Positions 1 through 11,986 of a stretch of DNA of 64,000 nt are shown here, one piece after another; the stretch's first letter is position 1; each line of letters begins with the position of its first letter. The notes under the pieces were generated by a model. The model did not search any database. It was not told the origin of the DNA and was given only the letters and a program-made list of their open reading frames with translations. The position numbers and the translations under genes are program-made. The DNA lies in contig CM073323.1 in NCBI GenBank assembly GCA_037043015.1, positions 4,092,001-4,156,000 of the forward strand, read 5' to 3'. This DNA is from Bryum argenteum (taxonomy: Eukaryota; Streptophyta; Bryopsida; Bryales; Bryaceae).

Positions 1-3000
1 AGAGGATAGGGTCCCATTGGGAGGAGGGGGAAGTGCTAGTAACAACGCCGACGTCACTATCATGGATTCATCACCTACCAAAAATCCTCCTAATGAGAGT
101 AGCCCTATCTAGCCAAAATTTGCAAGGGCTCAATGATCCGCTCAAGATTAGGATCATCCAAGATTACTATAGGAGGATGTTACATAAACTTGATGTAATT
201 TGCATTCAAGAAACTAAACTTCGTGGAAGCAAGTATGACTCCCTCCAACACATCTTTTGGCAAGGGGCTCAATTTTTTGGATGTGAAGCAAATGTTGCAT
301 ACAACAATGAATTTAGAGCGGATGGAGCCGGTAGTGGAGGCCTTGGGATGTGGGTGGCTCCTCAACTCTCCCATCTTATTCAAAGTCATGGTCAAACTAG
401 AGGGAGCGAAGCTCATTGGGTGATATTCTCCGGCACTCCGAATGGGGACTTAGGCATTCTTAACATTTATGCCCCTCATGCACCTAACTTGAGGTGTGTC
501 CTTTGGGAGGAACTCATGAGTTCTCTTCCTAGTGACTGCAAATGGATTCTTGCAGGTGATTGGAATTTTGTGGAGGACCCTATTGACAAATCTAGTAATT
601 GTCCTTCCGTTCGCACCACTGAAGAGAAAAGACTATTCCAAGAACTCAAGTCCTTTCTCAAAGTTGAGGATAACTTTCCTAGGAGTAATCAAATCAAGTA
701 TTCATGGGACAATAAGAGAGCCGCGTGGCAGAGAATCTTAGCTAGATTGGACCGCATTTATTTATTTGAAGGAGGAGACCCCTCTCCAACGCATAAGTCC
801 TATAAGATTTTTGGAGACTCTTCTTTCTCCGACCACCTTCTAGTCTGGAGGGAAGTTTGGCTAGGTCAACAACCCCAACACAAATCTAGATTTATCATGA
901 ACGCCATCTTCCTCAAAGATGAGTTGGTCAAGAAGAATATTGAGAACATTTGGGAGAAATTCAACCACCTCTCTTTCTATGGCAAGATTAGAAGAGTGGT
1001 TAGATTCCACAAAGCTTTTTGTAAGGCCAAAGCCATTGAGAGAAGATTAGAAGAGGAAGTGGCTAGGAACTCGGTAGAAGAAGCTACTTCAACCCTTCAA
1101 ATCGACCCGTGCAATCAAGTAGCCCAAGATCATCTTTCCACCCATGTGGAGAAACTTCAAGAGTTAGAGAGACGCAAAGTCAAAAGTCAACGACTTAGGA
1201 GTAAACTCAAGTGGATGAGCGTTGGCGACACTTGTTCTAAAGAGTTCTTCACGGCCAAAAGAGCTAAGTCTTCCGCCTCCCATATCACTTCCCTTATAGA
1301 CGAGGATGGATCCAAGTGCACTAATCAAAAAGACTTAGAAAAAGTGTGCCATAAATATTATCAAAGGCTCTATCGGTCTAGGTCAAGAAACGAAGGAGAG
1401 GGAGCCCAACTCAAAATGCTTAGCTATCTTACTCCCCAACTATCTTCTAGCATGTGTGAAGCCCTCAAAGCTCCCATTCTAGAGCCCGAACTTTGAAAAG
1501 CCCTTCTTGACATGCAACTTGGCAAATCCCCAGGGCCTGATGGGGTTATATGTGAATTTTTCCGCATTTATTGGGACCTAATTGGGAGTGACTACACGAA
1601 GATGATCCTAGAAAGTATTTCTAAAGGGAAACTGCCCAAAGGGGTTACCACCGGGATGATTGCTCTTCTCCACAAAGGGGGGGATAGAGAAATGCTTACT
1701 AATTGGAGACCAATTTCGCTTCTTAACCTAGGTTACAAAATCTATGCCAAAGCCCTTCAATTAAGATTGCAACCGGTTCTGATGGACATTATTAGCCCGG
1801 ATCAGTCCGCATTCCTCCCTCTTAGATTCATTCTAGATAACCTTCTTCTCACCTATGAAACTATGAACTGGGCAGAGCAATCCGCCCAACCCCTTCTCTT
1901 CCTCAAGCTCGATTTCTCCAAAGCTTACGATATGGTGGATTGGGTGTGCATGTTTAAAATCCTAGAGGCCCTAGGCTTCCCCCCCGAATTCATTCAAATG
2001 GTTCAAATTCTTTTCCAAGATGCCCAAGCTACAGTAAAAGTCAATGGCATTACCTCCTCCCCGTTCAATATTGAAAGAGGAGTGAGGCAAGGGTGCCCCC
2101 TAGCCCCCTACCTTTTCATTATTGTAGCCGAGGCACTTAACGTTATGGTCAGAAACGAAGTAGACATGGGGAATATAAAGGGGATTCGCCTCCCTGGCTC
2201 TAACAAGCAGCAAACCCTAGCTCAATATGCTGATGACACTTCCTTTACACTTTTGGGAGAAGAAGAATCGGTCAGAAGGCTTCTTTACACGTTAGACACA
2301 TTCTGCATGGCGTCCGGTTTGATCATCAATTGGAACAAATCGTGTGGCTACTGGAAAGACGCCATCAATCCTAGACCTCTATGGATGGAATTTTTAGGCA
2401 TCTCGTGGGCCGATGATGATGAAGTTAGCAAACTCCTTGGGGCACCTTTTGGCATGAATTTAGCCTCCAATAGCATCAATGAAGTTTTGTATGAGCGAAC
2501 GTCCAAGAAGTTAACTTATTGGAGTGCCGCCAAACTTAACCCTACGGGTAGAAGTGTCATTGTTAACAATGTGTTACTATCCATGCCTCTCTTTTTCCTT
2601 TCGGTTTGGGGAGGTACCAAGCAAGGGATCAACAAAGTTCAAGGCCTTATTATGAACTATTTGAATGGCGGCTCTATGGAGCGCGCCCGAGCTCGAGTTA
2701 GCAAGCTCCAATGTTGTCAACCTATAGCGAAAGGTGGTCTAAACATGATCAACTTAGTTGACGCCACCTCCTCCCTCTTGACGAAATGGGTTCTCAAAGC
2801 TCTAGAACCTGGGACTTCCAACCTCCACCATCTTCTTAGATTTAAGCTCAACTCATATCAGCCCTATTCCGCTGGGAGATGGCCTGGAAGCCTAGATTAC
2901 TTTATCTTACCCAAGCATCAAGCTAGAAAAGGGTCGATTGTGTGGAACAGAGTCTCCTCGGCGTGGAAGAACCTTCTTCCCGAAGTAAAGTATATCAACC

Positions 3001-4537
3001 CCACCAACCTTGAAGAACTTCTTAACTGCAACGTGTGGTTTTGCCCAAGTATTAGTGGTATTGGGCCTGGGTTCTCTAAACTTCGAGCCTCCAACTTGGC
3101 TAGAAAAGGATTATGCAAGTTGAAAAATATGTGGAGGGATGGAGATTTTATGTCTTTTGCGACTGCGAAAGAGACTTTCAAACTTGCTCAAAGGGAAGAA
3201 GGTGCTTGGACCAGTCTCACTTCCTCACTTCGATCTACTTGGCATACTATCCTCGTCTCCCCACTCAATCTCTCCCAACCTAATGAGTGGTTAGCAATTT
3301 ATCAAGACTCTCAAAGTACCAAGCCTCAGATTGTTTTTCAAGCTAATATAGGTTTTCGCCCGATGTTAGGAACTGGAGAGTGGGAGCTTAGCAAAGACCT
3401 ACCCAAATTCGAAGTCCGAATGCCCTCTTCCTATCTTCATGAACTCCCTAGTAGTTCGCTTCATATCGAGGGCTCCCTCCATAGAGTCCGTATTGCCAAC
3501 ATTAAGAGAGGGCCCAAGAAGAATTCCATTAATCTATTCTATGGCAGAGTTGACCGGCTCACCTGGGATCCCTCTAGATTCTGTTGGAAGAACTTTGAAC
3601 ATGTCAAAGATGTGCCATTCATGGAATTCTCTACCAAGCTAGGGAGAAAACTCCTTAGCCAACATTCCCAGCCACCACCTGTAGTAGAAAGAAAGTGGGG
3701 TGGTATTCTTCCCGCTAACTACAGGCTCAAGTGGCTTAACACCTGGGACAAGCAGCGCACCAGAAAAGAAGCCGGCTTGATTTGGGCCATCTGGCATAGA
3801 GCAGTGGCAGTTAACGCATGGAGAGGGCAATTCCAAGACCACATAGATCAACAATGTTCCATTTGCCACAACAATACTAGAGAAACCGTCCTCCACTGTT
3901 TCTGGGAATGTCCCTTTGCTCAGAAGATTTGGAAGTGGAGTGCCCAATTACTTGACCGTATTATTCATCATCATGGGAGGCAGCACAAGGCAAGGGCCAC
4001 GAACCTTACATGGAAGCATTGCATCTTTGCTCACAGGATGCCGAATCGGTTTAAAACAATCAGCAGAATTTGGCTTCTCCTAAGGGGCTTGAGTATAGGG
4101 ACAATTTGGAGGGCAAGAAACGATTTGGTCTTCAACACCAAGCGATGGACCAGCGAAAAAGCAATAGGCCTTATTCAATCAGGTATTATCGATTATGGAA
4201 GACTGGCCTGGAGAAAGAACCAAAAAGCGCGCATCAAGTCACCTCAACTAGAAGAGGCTCTCCTTAAGTCATTCAAAGATTCGTGGTGCCACAACGAAGT
4301 TTTAGCAACGTGGAAGGATGACCGGCCATCATGGGCGTTCATAGAAGTGGATAACGAGTGATGTATAGCTGTATTTTAGTCTTGTATGTCTAGTCTCTCC
4401 TAACTTCTAACATCTAACCCCCTCCTTGGCTTGGACCATGGTCCAGCTTCGCCGGACATGGCGGAGCCATGAGCTTGTAACCCTCTTTTCTCCTGCAGTA
4501 AAGGTTTCCCTTTATTTGTGTCGAAAAAAAAAAAAAA
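1..4537 (+). mobile_element. Plant L1-type LINE, 5' end outside the window
   Basis: Non-LTR retrotransposon. An apurinic-endonuclease domain, a reverse transcriptase and a C-terminal zf-RVT zinc-knuckle region follow in one frame, then a short 3' UTR and an A tract at 4524-4537. The frame is open to the left window edge, so ORF1 and the 5' end lie outside and target-site duplications cannot be checked. The domain order and the zf-RVT module are those of plant L1 elements. The frame is intact apart from one stop codon, so the insertion looks fairly young. Confidence 0.93.
93..4361 (+). pseudogene. LINE ORF2 (endonuclease, reverse transcriptase, zf-RVT) with one nonsense codon
   Basis: The start chosen is the ATG at 93, just before the endonuclease motif MRVALSSQNLQGLN; the frame is open further upstream. 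Endonuclease signatures are QETKLRG, the AGDWNF segment and the SDH triad near 837. Reverse transcriptase motifs are KSPGPDG, NWRPISLLN, LDFSKAYD, GVRQGCPLAPYLF and the catalytic QYADDT near 2223. The C-terminal CSICHNN...HCFWEC segment (about 3855-3915) is the zf-RVT knuckle. A TGA at 1494-1496 separates the endonuclease from the RT, and the same frame resumes without any indel. Both parts would be needed for target-primed reverse transcription, so the copy is probably inactive unless the stop is read through or is a sequence error. Confidence 0.92.
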
Positions 4538-4983
4538 CTTGCATAGTAGGGCCGTGAAGTAGAGTGGTGGGTGGGTCCTAATTTAAGACTCAAATTTAAA
4601 TTGGGGTCTAGTGGTTGCAGCTATAACAGAATTTAATGCAATAGAATTCCAATTTTCACTTACCTGTGGCCCTCTTGCCAACTTGGAGGGACCTAGTTGT
4701 ATGTGGATCTTCATTGCCGACTCGGCAACGCGGACGAACGATCAAAAGCATTCGTCCAAAATGTATGAAATACAGTGCGCCTTGTTGCAACCTCCGAACG
4801 AAGGTGAACGGGTGAACGAACGAACGAAGAGGCTCGGATCCTTCAGATGCGGCTCACCTTCCCAGTCTGGTGTAAAATGGCTCATTCTCCGGCCGTTCTA
4901 ATGCTGTCAGATTTCAGCTCCAACATTGCTGCAAATGTTGATTCTGCAGCCGTTGCTTGGAAGTTGGAACTCTCTCAACTAAG
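4538..4983. other. Intergenic, no gene seen
   Basis: Unique-looking sequence between the LINE tail and the next inverted-repeat element. The 96-codon open frame at 4611 has no family resemblance I recognise and is probably chance. Confidence 0.5.
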
Positions 4984-4986
4984 TTA

Positions 4987-5506
4987 GAGCATCCTCAATG
5001 GACACTGAATAAGCTCCCTCTAAACCAAATTCTATCTTTTGACTGATTTAAAATTAGAAATTAAAATTATCATCATTAGAAGCGCATGTAAATAAACATG
5101 TGATATTTCTCAAGAATTTTTTTTGTGAAATTGGGACGTAGGTGAAATCCCTCACTGAAAATACCACATTTTCAAAAGTTAGAGAGAGTGCACCAAATCT
5201 TGCTTAAAAAGTAGGTGACCCCCCTTTATTCCCTCTATATTTCTAAAATTTAGAGGGAGCGTGTGAGGATCTTCCCATCTTTAAGCAAAATTTGGTGCAC
5301 AGACTCCCTCTAAATTTTGAAAATGTGATGTTTTCAATGAGGGATTTCACCTGCGTCCCAATTTTACAATTTTTTTTTCTTGATAAATATCTCACGTATA
5401 TTTACATGCGCTTTAAATGATAATAATTTTAATTTCTGATTTTAAATCAGTCAAGAGTTAGAATTTGGTTTGGAGGGAGTGTATTCCGTGTCCATTGAGG
5501 ATGCCC
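4987..5506. mobile_element. Harbinger/Tourist-like foldback MITE
   Basis: The termini are GAGCATCCTCAATGGACAC on the left and its near-perfect reverse complement on the right. They are flanked by TTA at 4984-4986 and 5507-5509, the 3-bp target duplication typical of PIF/Harbinger. Pairing is not limited to the ends. The left half (to about 5215) and the right half (from about 5260) are inverted copies over almost their whole length, including the CCCTCTAAA, TTTAAATCAGTC and TTTACATGCG segments, so the element can fold into one long hairpin. It has no coding capacity. Confidence 0.85.
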
Positions 5507-5509
5507 TTA

Positions 5510-6638
5510 GACTAGTACTCTTCTTTACACCAATACTCGGTCTCAGAAAGAATCCAAGATTTGATATTAATGAACAAGTTATAATGATTTTTTCAGGGCT
5601 GTATTTTTAAAAGGCTCATTGCGATTGGACAAAGAAATTCTGGTCATTTTTGGCAAATTATGGTGTTTTTCCAAGACTGGAAGGTACATCATTTTCTATT
5701 AAGAATCGAACGTGCAGGAGTGCAGAGATTGGTGAAATTCGCTATTTGAAGGTGGGCGGCAAATTGCATTGTTCCAACCTCCAAATCATACAATATGGAC
5801 GTTGGTGACAAAAGTTTTTGGTTTATTTTTATCGAGGCATGACAAGTCCTCCAAGGGTGGCTCTCAAGGGTCTTATTGAAGATGCTCTATCTTATGAAGA
5901 GTCCTTTGGAGATAGTCAAAGTCCAATTGTGCTTGTGCAAAAGGATAAGTTTTTAATCAAGTTGCTTGCTTAAAATAAATAAACAAATAAATAAATAAAT
6001 AAATAAAAATATAAATAAATAAACCAATATATATAGATGAAAGGGAGGACACTCTTAGGCACTTACTCAACCATCAATGTCGCCCTTGTTACAAAAAAGT
6101 TGTAGTACTTTTGTACCCATTTAGCTCCAAAGTATTTATTTTGATTTCCATACCATCCACCATGTATTGTGGTTTTGAGACTCTATTGGTTTTCAAATTC
6201 ACAAGCAATCGTATTATGACAATTAAATTATGAAAATACAATCAATGTGTACCTTCCTTTAGCCTTTATCATTCACTAAATGACTTAAAAAAATAATTAA
6301 CAGCCTTAAGGCACCCAATTATGGGCTCAATGTATGAAAACCCTTCTAGTTTGGTAGTGCCATGTTGGCGCCAACCCCACCTGGAAACTCTCATTTTTGA
6401 GACTATGCAAGGGCGCCATGTGGCATTATGCCTTTATTATTGATGCCCGGGCCCATATACCGAGTGCACAGTGGTATACACATCACTTCACATGTATTGG
6501 TCTATGTAAAATCTGCTCCCCTAAAGCAATATTTGCACTAATTTCAGTACATTCATATTTCCAAAGACTTACAAATCAACAATGTGAATAGATGAACTAA
6601 TTTCGAGATCAATATCAAATTTTCATACCAATCTTTGG
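5510..6638. other. Intergenic with an AAATA-type simple repeat
   Basis: AT-rich sequence with no recognisable gene. Positions about 5972-6025 are a run of (AAAT)n, possibly a decayed A-rich tail of a retroelement. The small open frame at 6397 has no recognisable content. Confidence 0.5.
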
Positions 6639-6642
6639 TTAA

Positions 6643-6877
6643 CCCCTAAAGGTCTGAGCGTGCTGTGGTGACCAGTAGAATACGGTGTATTTTGGTTGTA
6701 TTTGGAGTGAATGCACACCTTTAATGGGTTTGAGTTCAAAGAAGAAGTTGACATTTGAATTAATGCAGTTCTAGTGAGCTATTACAATTCCAGTTTAAAG
6801 TTTCTTGTTGGTAGCAAATCCTGATTATATGACAGCATACATACTATCCCCAAGGGACTTTTAAGGACTTTTAAGGG
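6643..6877. mobile_element. TTAA-flanked MITE, piggyBac-like, copy 1
   Basis: A 235-bp element flanked by TTAA at 6639-6642 and 6878-6881. Its left end is CCCCTAAAGG and its right end is CTTTTAAGGG, i.e. inverted termini of the form CCCTTAAA. A TTAA target and ends starting with CCC are the hallmark of piggyBac-class transposons. There is no coding sequence. It is about 80% alike to copy 2 by eye, and the two are separated by only 71 bp. Confidence 0.75.
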
Positions 6878-6952
6878 TTAAAGTGTGAAGAATCTAGGGG
6901 TTCAAACTCATCGGCAGAAATAGTTAGCCGAAGGATTCCACGAGTAAGTTAA

Positions 6953-7177
6953 CCCTTAAAAGTCTGAACAACCATATTTTGGTTGCTAGAATACAGCGTA
7001 TTTTGTTTGTATTGGAATGAGTGCACACCTTTAATAGATTTGAGTTCAAAGAACAAGTTGACATATAAATCCATGCGGTTCTACTAAGCTTTTAAGATCT
7101 CAATATAGAGTTTCTTGTTGGTAGCAAATCTCAATTATACGCCACCGTACATACTATCCCCAAGGGACCTTTAAGGG
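6953..7177. mobile_element. TTAA-flanked MITE, piggyBac-like, copy 2
   Basis: A 225-bp element flanked by TTAA at 6949-6952 and 7178-7181, with ends CCCTTAAAAG and CCTTTAAGGG. The interior matches copy 1 in the same orientation (shared GAATACRGYGTATTTTG, TTTCTTGTTGGTAGCAAAT and CATACTATCCCCAAGGGAC). Two adjacent same-orientation copies, each with its own TTAA, imply separate insertions or a segmental duplication. Confidence 0.78.
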
Positions 7178-7181
7178 TTAA

Positions 7182-8088
7182 TCCATTTTATCCCGAATCC
7201 CGAGCAGAAGGTGCACGATCGAAGGAGAATCGGTAGAGTCGTGGTAACAGCGGGCGTAACATCAACGCAATATCCACAATACACTATATCCACTACAGTG
7301 CTAACGGATACAGATACTGTATGTACAGGTACAGTACAGGAATTCATTGCTGATCCTCGCGAACGGGCTACAATCGCGCGAGGAGGCCGACACTGGCCAA
7401 GCAGGAGTGGCGGAGATCTAAACTTAGCGACCAAAAAGCAGTGGCGCACAATGGAGGACGCCTGTGTGGCGATCAGCCAACTCCTCATGTACCTCGAGCC
7501 ATCTTGCCGCTGAGACATGGCTGCTGCACGCTCTCATGCTCATTCCCAAAGTGGGGGTGGGGGACATGGGATTCCGCCTCCGTGCTCCCCCTGCCAAAAC
7601 TCCGGAAACTTGCCAAAGCCCCCGCTAAACTTTTTCCAGACTACTAGTGGCTGTTTCTACAGTTGCCTTGCTCCACATGTTGCAGCTGCCCCAGTTTCTG
7701 CACCCCCAGACGTGGCTCGCTCTCAATCACTCTCTCTCTCATCCGCTCACTCCCTTCTTACCTCTCGCTCCGCATTATCTGTTTCCTTTCCCACGTCCTC
7801 GTTTCCTCGCGCTTTTGTGCTCCGCCCTGCCGGTACGCTTTGAATTTGGAGCTTTTCGTTCCGTTTCGGGATTTCAGCTGCGGTTTGTGAGTGAAGCAAG
7901 GACGAGTGAGTGAAGCTTGGGTGGGGGCGGATGGGCAGTGTGGGGATACTTTTCAACAGCGGCTAGTTGATCTGTGAAGGTCATGAGAGATTCGAGAACG
8001 CGGTGTTGAGAGTGCCACATGGTGGGCATGGCAGCACAATTGCTGTGCTCCACCGATATTCCCCCAGGCTGCCCCCCGGGCTTTATGA
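7182..8088 (+). promoter_or_regulatory. Upstream region and 5' leader of DET1
   Basis: About 900 bp without a conserved coding region precedes the DET1 start codon. The part from 7680 to 7860 is pyrimidine-rich (CTCTCTCTC runs), as is common in plant 5' leaders. No TATA box could be assigned with confidence. The overlapping open frames here disagree with each other and look non-coding. Confidence 0.4.
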
Positions 8089-11000
8089 ATGTGGAAGCGG
8101 AATGAGAACATTGTGCATAGGCTATTTCAGAGACAAGTCACCTCCGGCCGCCCCGGTCGTAATGTATGTATTCTCCCCATCCTCGTGTGATTCTTTGCAG
8201 TGCAACTTACAATTCACTTCAGGACGAAATTTAAAGATAATCTCACGATGGTAACATTAGTGAGATTGTGAAAGAGGTGCAATTGGTTGCTGGGAGGCCT
8301 GAGCGTTTGGGTAAAGAATGCGCAGATACATAGGGCACGAGAGTTTTATGAGAACGTCATACCGAGCCACACGGTTTACGAAGTGGAGTGCCCCGATCAA
8401 TGGTGGCGCCGCTTCACCAATGACGGGCAGTACTTGATTTGTTTCAGCAAGACTTATCAAGACCTGCTCATCTACCGGCCTTTGTGGCCGTGTTACAGTA
8501 CCACACTCGATGGCGCGCATGACCTACCGCCTAGGTTTCACAGGTTCGAGAGCTTCTTCACGTTGCTGCACCAGATTCCTCTTGCCCGAGGCCCCAATGA
8601 GGTTATCTGCAAGGACTTCTTTCTGTCCACGGAGAACAACTTGTATGGCATTTTTGCCACATCCACTGCTCCGGACCCCAACGCTGTCGCCTCGCACGGC
8701 GCCGTGCCGGGCGTTCCTTGCATCGAAAAGATAACCTTTATTGTCGTCCGGCTCGCTGATGGGGCTATCACCGGGCGCTCCGTTTTCAAAGATGATTATA
8801 TCCACCTGGCCCACAATGCCGGCGTGTTTCTGCATGAGGATCTTCTGGCTGTGCTTTCCATTCGGTTCCAGCGCATCTACATTCTCCAGGTCCGAGACGG
8901 TGGCATCTTTTTGGATGTGCGCACCATTGGCGACTTCTGCCGAGAAGACGACGAGCTTCTTCTTAACTCCCAGGCCCAGGTTGTCCCCCAATACCATTAA
9001 AGTTGCACAACTAAGTAGGAATAAACTGAATTGTGTTGCTTTTAGCTGGGAGGTGCAATGAAGGGAATTAAATACCTCATGCGCTCTAAAACGAAGTCAC
9101 ATTACACCTGCAATGGCGGTGTGGTTTGCATTCAAATTCTTTATCCCTCTTGCCAGTGACCGAATGCTGGTGGCTGTTTCCTTTCGTCTTCTGGTGTGCC
9201 AGATGCTTGCGCTAGAAACAGTACCATGACTAAGACTGATATAACAACCTGACAGGCGGAGTCAAAGTTTCAGGACGAGCAGAGATTGCAAAGGAAAGCG
9301 AGCCGGCGGGTTCAAGAAGAGGAGCCCTTCGCATCACCTTCGCATCTCAGCAAGGCCCGGGTGATGAAGCCTTGGATTGACAAGAAGCAACCTCGGCATT
9401 ATCGATACAGTGGTAACAGCAGAGCCGTACGTGACGATTTTAGCACCCACGGTGGTGACGAGATCGACAGTATTTACGACGGTTACTTCCGGGGGCTATT
9501 CGCAGGTGGAGATTTACCAAATGGCAATGGTCATGAGAGAGCAGAGAATGAGAATCACCGTCATATTCGGAGGTTCCATTCGAGAGCTGGGAATGGCAGG
9601 AATCATCACAGCTATGAAATTTCATCTGGGCGCCAGTCAGTGACAGGAAGGGATCGCGATCCTTCTTCCAGTGAAAGCTTGTACAGTAGTAGTGGCAGTG
9701 ATCTTGCGAGCCGTAGCTACAACTCCACCGCTGATTTGGGGCCCTCTGATGTGCATCATCGCAGAGATGAAGCTGGTCCCAGTGAGCGGTGGATGCGCCC
9801 GGTTCCCAGCGTGTCGGTTACGCCTCCTTACGCTGGGGAACAGCCCAACATGAGCACCGGAGCTTCTGGAGGTAGACAGACAGGGCAATTAGGTGTAGGC
9901 AACTCGGTTTTCTCGCTTGGTTCTGGTGGAGGGTTGAGAGGAGGTCGAAGCCCCCAAGTTGATACTGTAGAAGATCCGGTCCAGAATGGACGTCAGATTC
10001 TGCGTGGCCTCAAGCAGCGGTTGTTGTCTTTCATCTTGCAGGGGATCCAGAACGATGATACAATGCCTGCTTGTGTACGTCACATACATCTCTTACAGCT
10101 TTTCTCATTCTAGTTCATGTCCGAACCTTGATAGCGTGGAGTACATACTACCTGGAACTGAGCTTTTGCTTTTCCTTGTTATAATCAGAAAGCCCAACGA
10201 CTCAAGCGATTCTACTACCACTTTCAGCACTACGTGGATCTGGTTATGTGGAAGGTACGCTACCAGTTTTGGTGCCAGTCAATTCGCATTTAGAGTTGCA
10301 TAAGCAGAGTTGCGTTCATCATTGTACGACTCTTTGAATTGTTCTTGTAGAGGCTAACCGCAACTGTAATCTGACAGGTGCAGTTCCTGGATCGGTACCA
10401 CTTGCTTATCAAATTTGGAAGTATTGACGGAGTGGTATGTGTGTTCGTACTTGGACTCTGCCTTGCTCATTGGTTCTATGATTCTCTGTGTTGCTCATTG
10501 GTCTGTTCATGGTACTAAGCCTAGCCATGTCCATCGATTGCAGGTGCTTCGAAATTCTGAAGCGTCGCATCAAACAGCGTTTCTGGCGATATACAATATG
10601 GAAACGACGGAGATACTTGGCTTTCATCAGGTAGTTACGCATCCTGGGAATTTTGCATTTGCATTTGCATTTCACGTTTTTTGCTAGATTATTGATGATG
10701 TTTTTCTCTTGGTGAGCAGAATTCGTCAGAGGAGCTTCTGCAGATGGTAGAGCGATACTGGGATCATTTTAGGGTGGCCCAACAGAGCCCTTTGTACATG
10801 AATTTCATATCCAGCTCCGCGAATAATTCCTTCGCTCGTGAGCAGTTCCGCAAGGACAAAGATGCATGTATTTCTAGCAAAGCTGGCAGCTATACTCAGG
10901 TAGCAATTCATGCCTTTGATCCATTGTTCTCCCTTTTCTCAAAATTGATTCTGACTCTACTGCTTGTCGTCTTCATGCAGGTCATCAAGAGGACTTTAGC

Positions 11001-11630
11001 ATCGTTACCGCATAACTCTCAATCTCAAAGTCCATCTGCATATTTCGATCAGTACCTGTTCCAGTATGATGAAAAGGTTGGTGTCTCTTCCTTTCAAGTT
11101 TCTGTGACTTTTAGTCATGTTTGACAGAATGCAGAATCATTCAGTTGTTTGTTGTCGAATTTTGCTTCAAGTCTGAACAAATTATTCAAGTGTACGCTGT
11201 TTGTAACAGTTGATATCTTCCACCGATCGCCATAAGCCTTGCGCGGAACATCCCATAAAGTTCATATCTAGGCGGCGACCCAATATTCTCAAATTCAAAA
11301 TCAACCCTGGTATTTTGATCTTCCTGCTTATTCTCATCTTCTTTGATAGATAAATCTGACTACAATCTACATTCTTACTCAAACATGAGGTCGTCAGGTT
11401 TCCTGAATTATCATGTGCTGCTTGCTCATTCTTCTTGTTTCTTGTGCTGAGTTGCTGTGGATCTGAAGCTCTGTGAATGGATGTTGTGAACAGGCTTGGA
11501 GCTTGGTTCAAACGATAGTCACATCAAGCGAGTAGCCTCTTTTTTGTTTCACCCCATTTTCCCCTTCGCGATCTCCGTTCAGCAGTCGTTCATGCAAACC
11601 CCCGTTGTGAATATCCACTTTAGACGTTAG
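8089..11630 (+). CDS. DET1: DET1 (de-etiolated 1), ten exons, complete
   Basis: DET1 is a nuclear repressor of light responses. With DDB1 and COP10 it forms the CDD complex that works with CUL4 ubiquitin ligases. Inferred exons are 8089-8163, 8326-8979, 9256-10074, 10189-10254, 10378-10434, 10544-10630, 10720-10899, 10981-11076, 11210-11309 and 11494-11630, all with GT-AG borders and matching phases, giving 756 aa. Start: ATG 8089 has an in-frame TGA directly upstream and gives the family-like N terminus ENIVHRLFQRQ. Diagnostic blocks are AREFYENVIPSHT, NEVICKDFFLSTENN, FCREDDELLLNS, GLKQRLLSFI, VQFLDRYHLLIKFGS, KFISRRRP and the C-terminal PVVNIHFRR. Arabidopsis DET1 is about 543 aa; the excess is a Ser/Gly/Arg-rich insertion at residues about 244-493, all in exon 3. 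Identification is very secure. Exon borders are by eye. Confidence 0.95.
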
Positions 11631-11986
11631 AGTTTGTAGTGCCTGCAATTTTTAATATGTAAAGAGATTACATGATCAGTTCTGGACTATGCAGTGTGTT
11701 TGCTTGCTTTCCTCAGAATATATCCTTTGATTTATGTTCAAGTTTCATGTGCATGTGTACATTTCGGTGCCTCGAAAGAGTTCTGAACCACATCGAACTT
11801 GTAATTGAAAAAACAGTAAACATCTAAACCTCTAAACAACCCGAATTCCTGAAACGTCTGGTACCATTTGTCAACCTCGCTGGAACAATGAGGCACGGCT
11901 ACAAGGGCCCCCTCCCGATGTCGCCTGTATCCTCGGCAGAGACTTGGGGTGAGGGGTCCGAAGGCGGACCGTATTGACTTCCCTCA
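11631..11986. other. Shared 3' region between DET1 and the convergent RING gene
   Basis: The two genes converge here. The segment is AT-rich at first and probably carries both 3' UTRs. No further gene is seen. Confidence 0.5.

Noticed and set aside
7200..7960. Cluster of overlapping open frames as an extra gene
   Set aside because: The frames contradict each other on both strands and show only low-complexity composition. The region fits a leader or promoter.
8287..8325. Upstream extension of DET1 exon 2 (LSVWVKNAQ) as the N terminus
   Set aside because: It has no ATG and does not match the family. The exon at 8089-8163 gives the expected N terminus and joins in phase at an AG ending at 8325.
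8524..8997. Minus-strand open frame of 157 codons opposite DET1 exon 2
   Set aside because: It is a shadow of the conserved DET1 coding exon.
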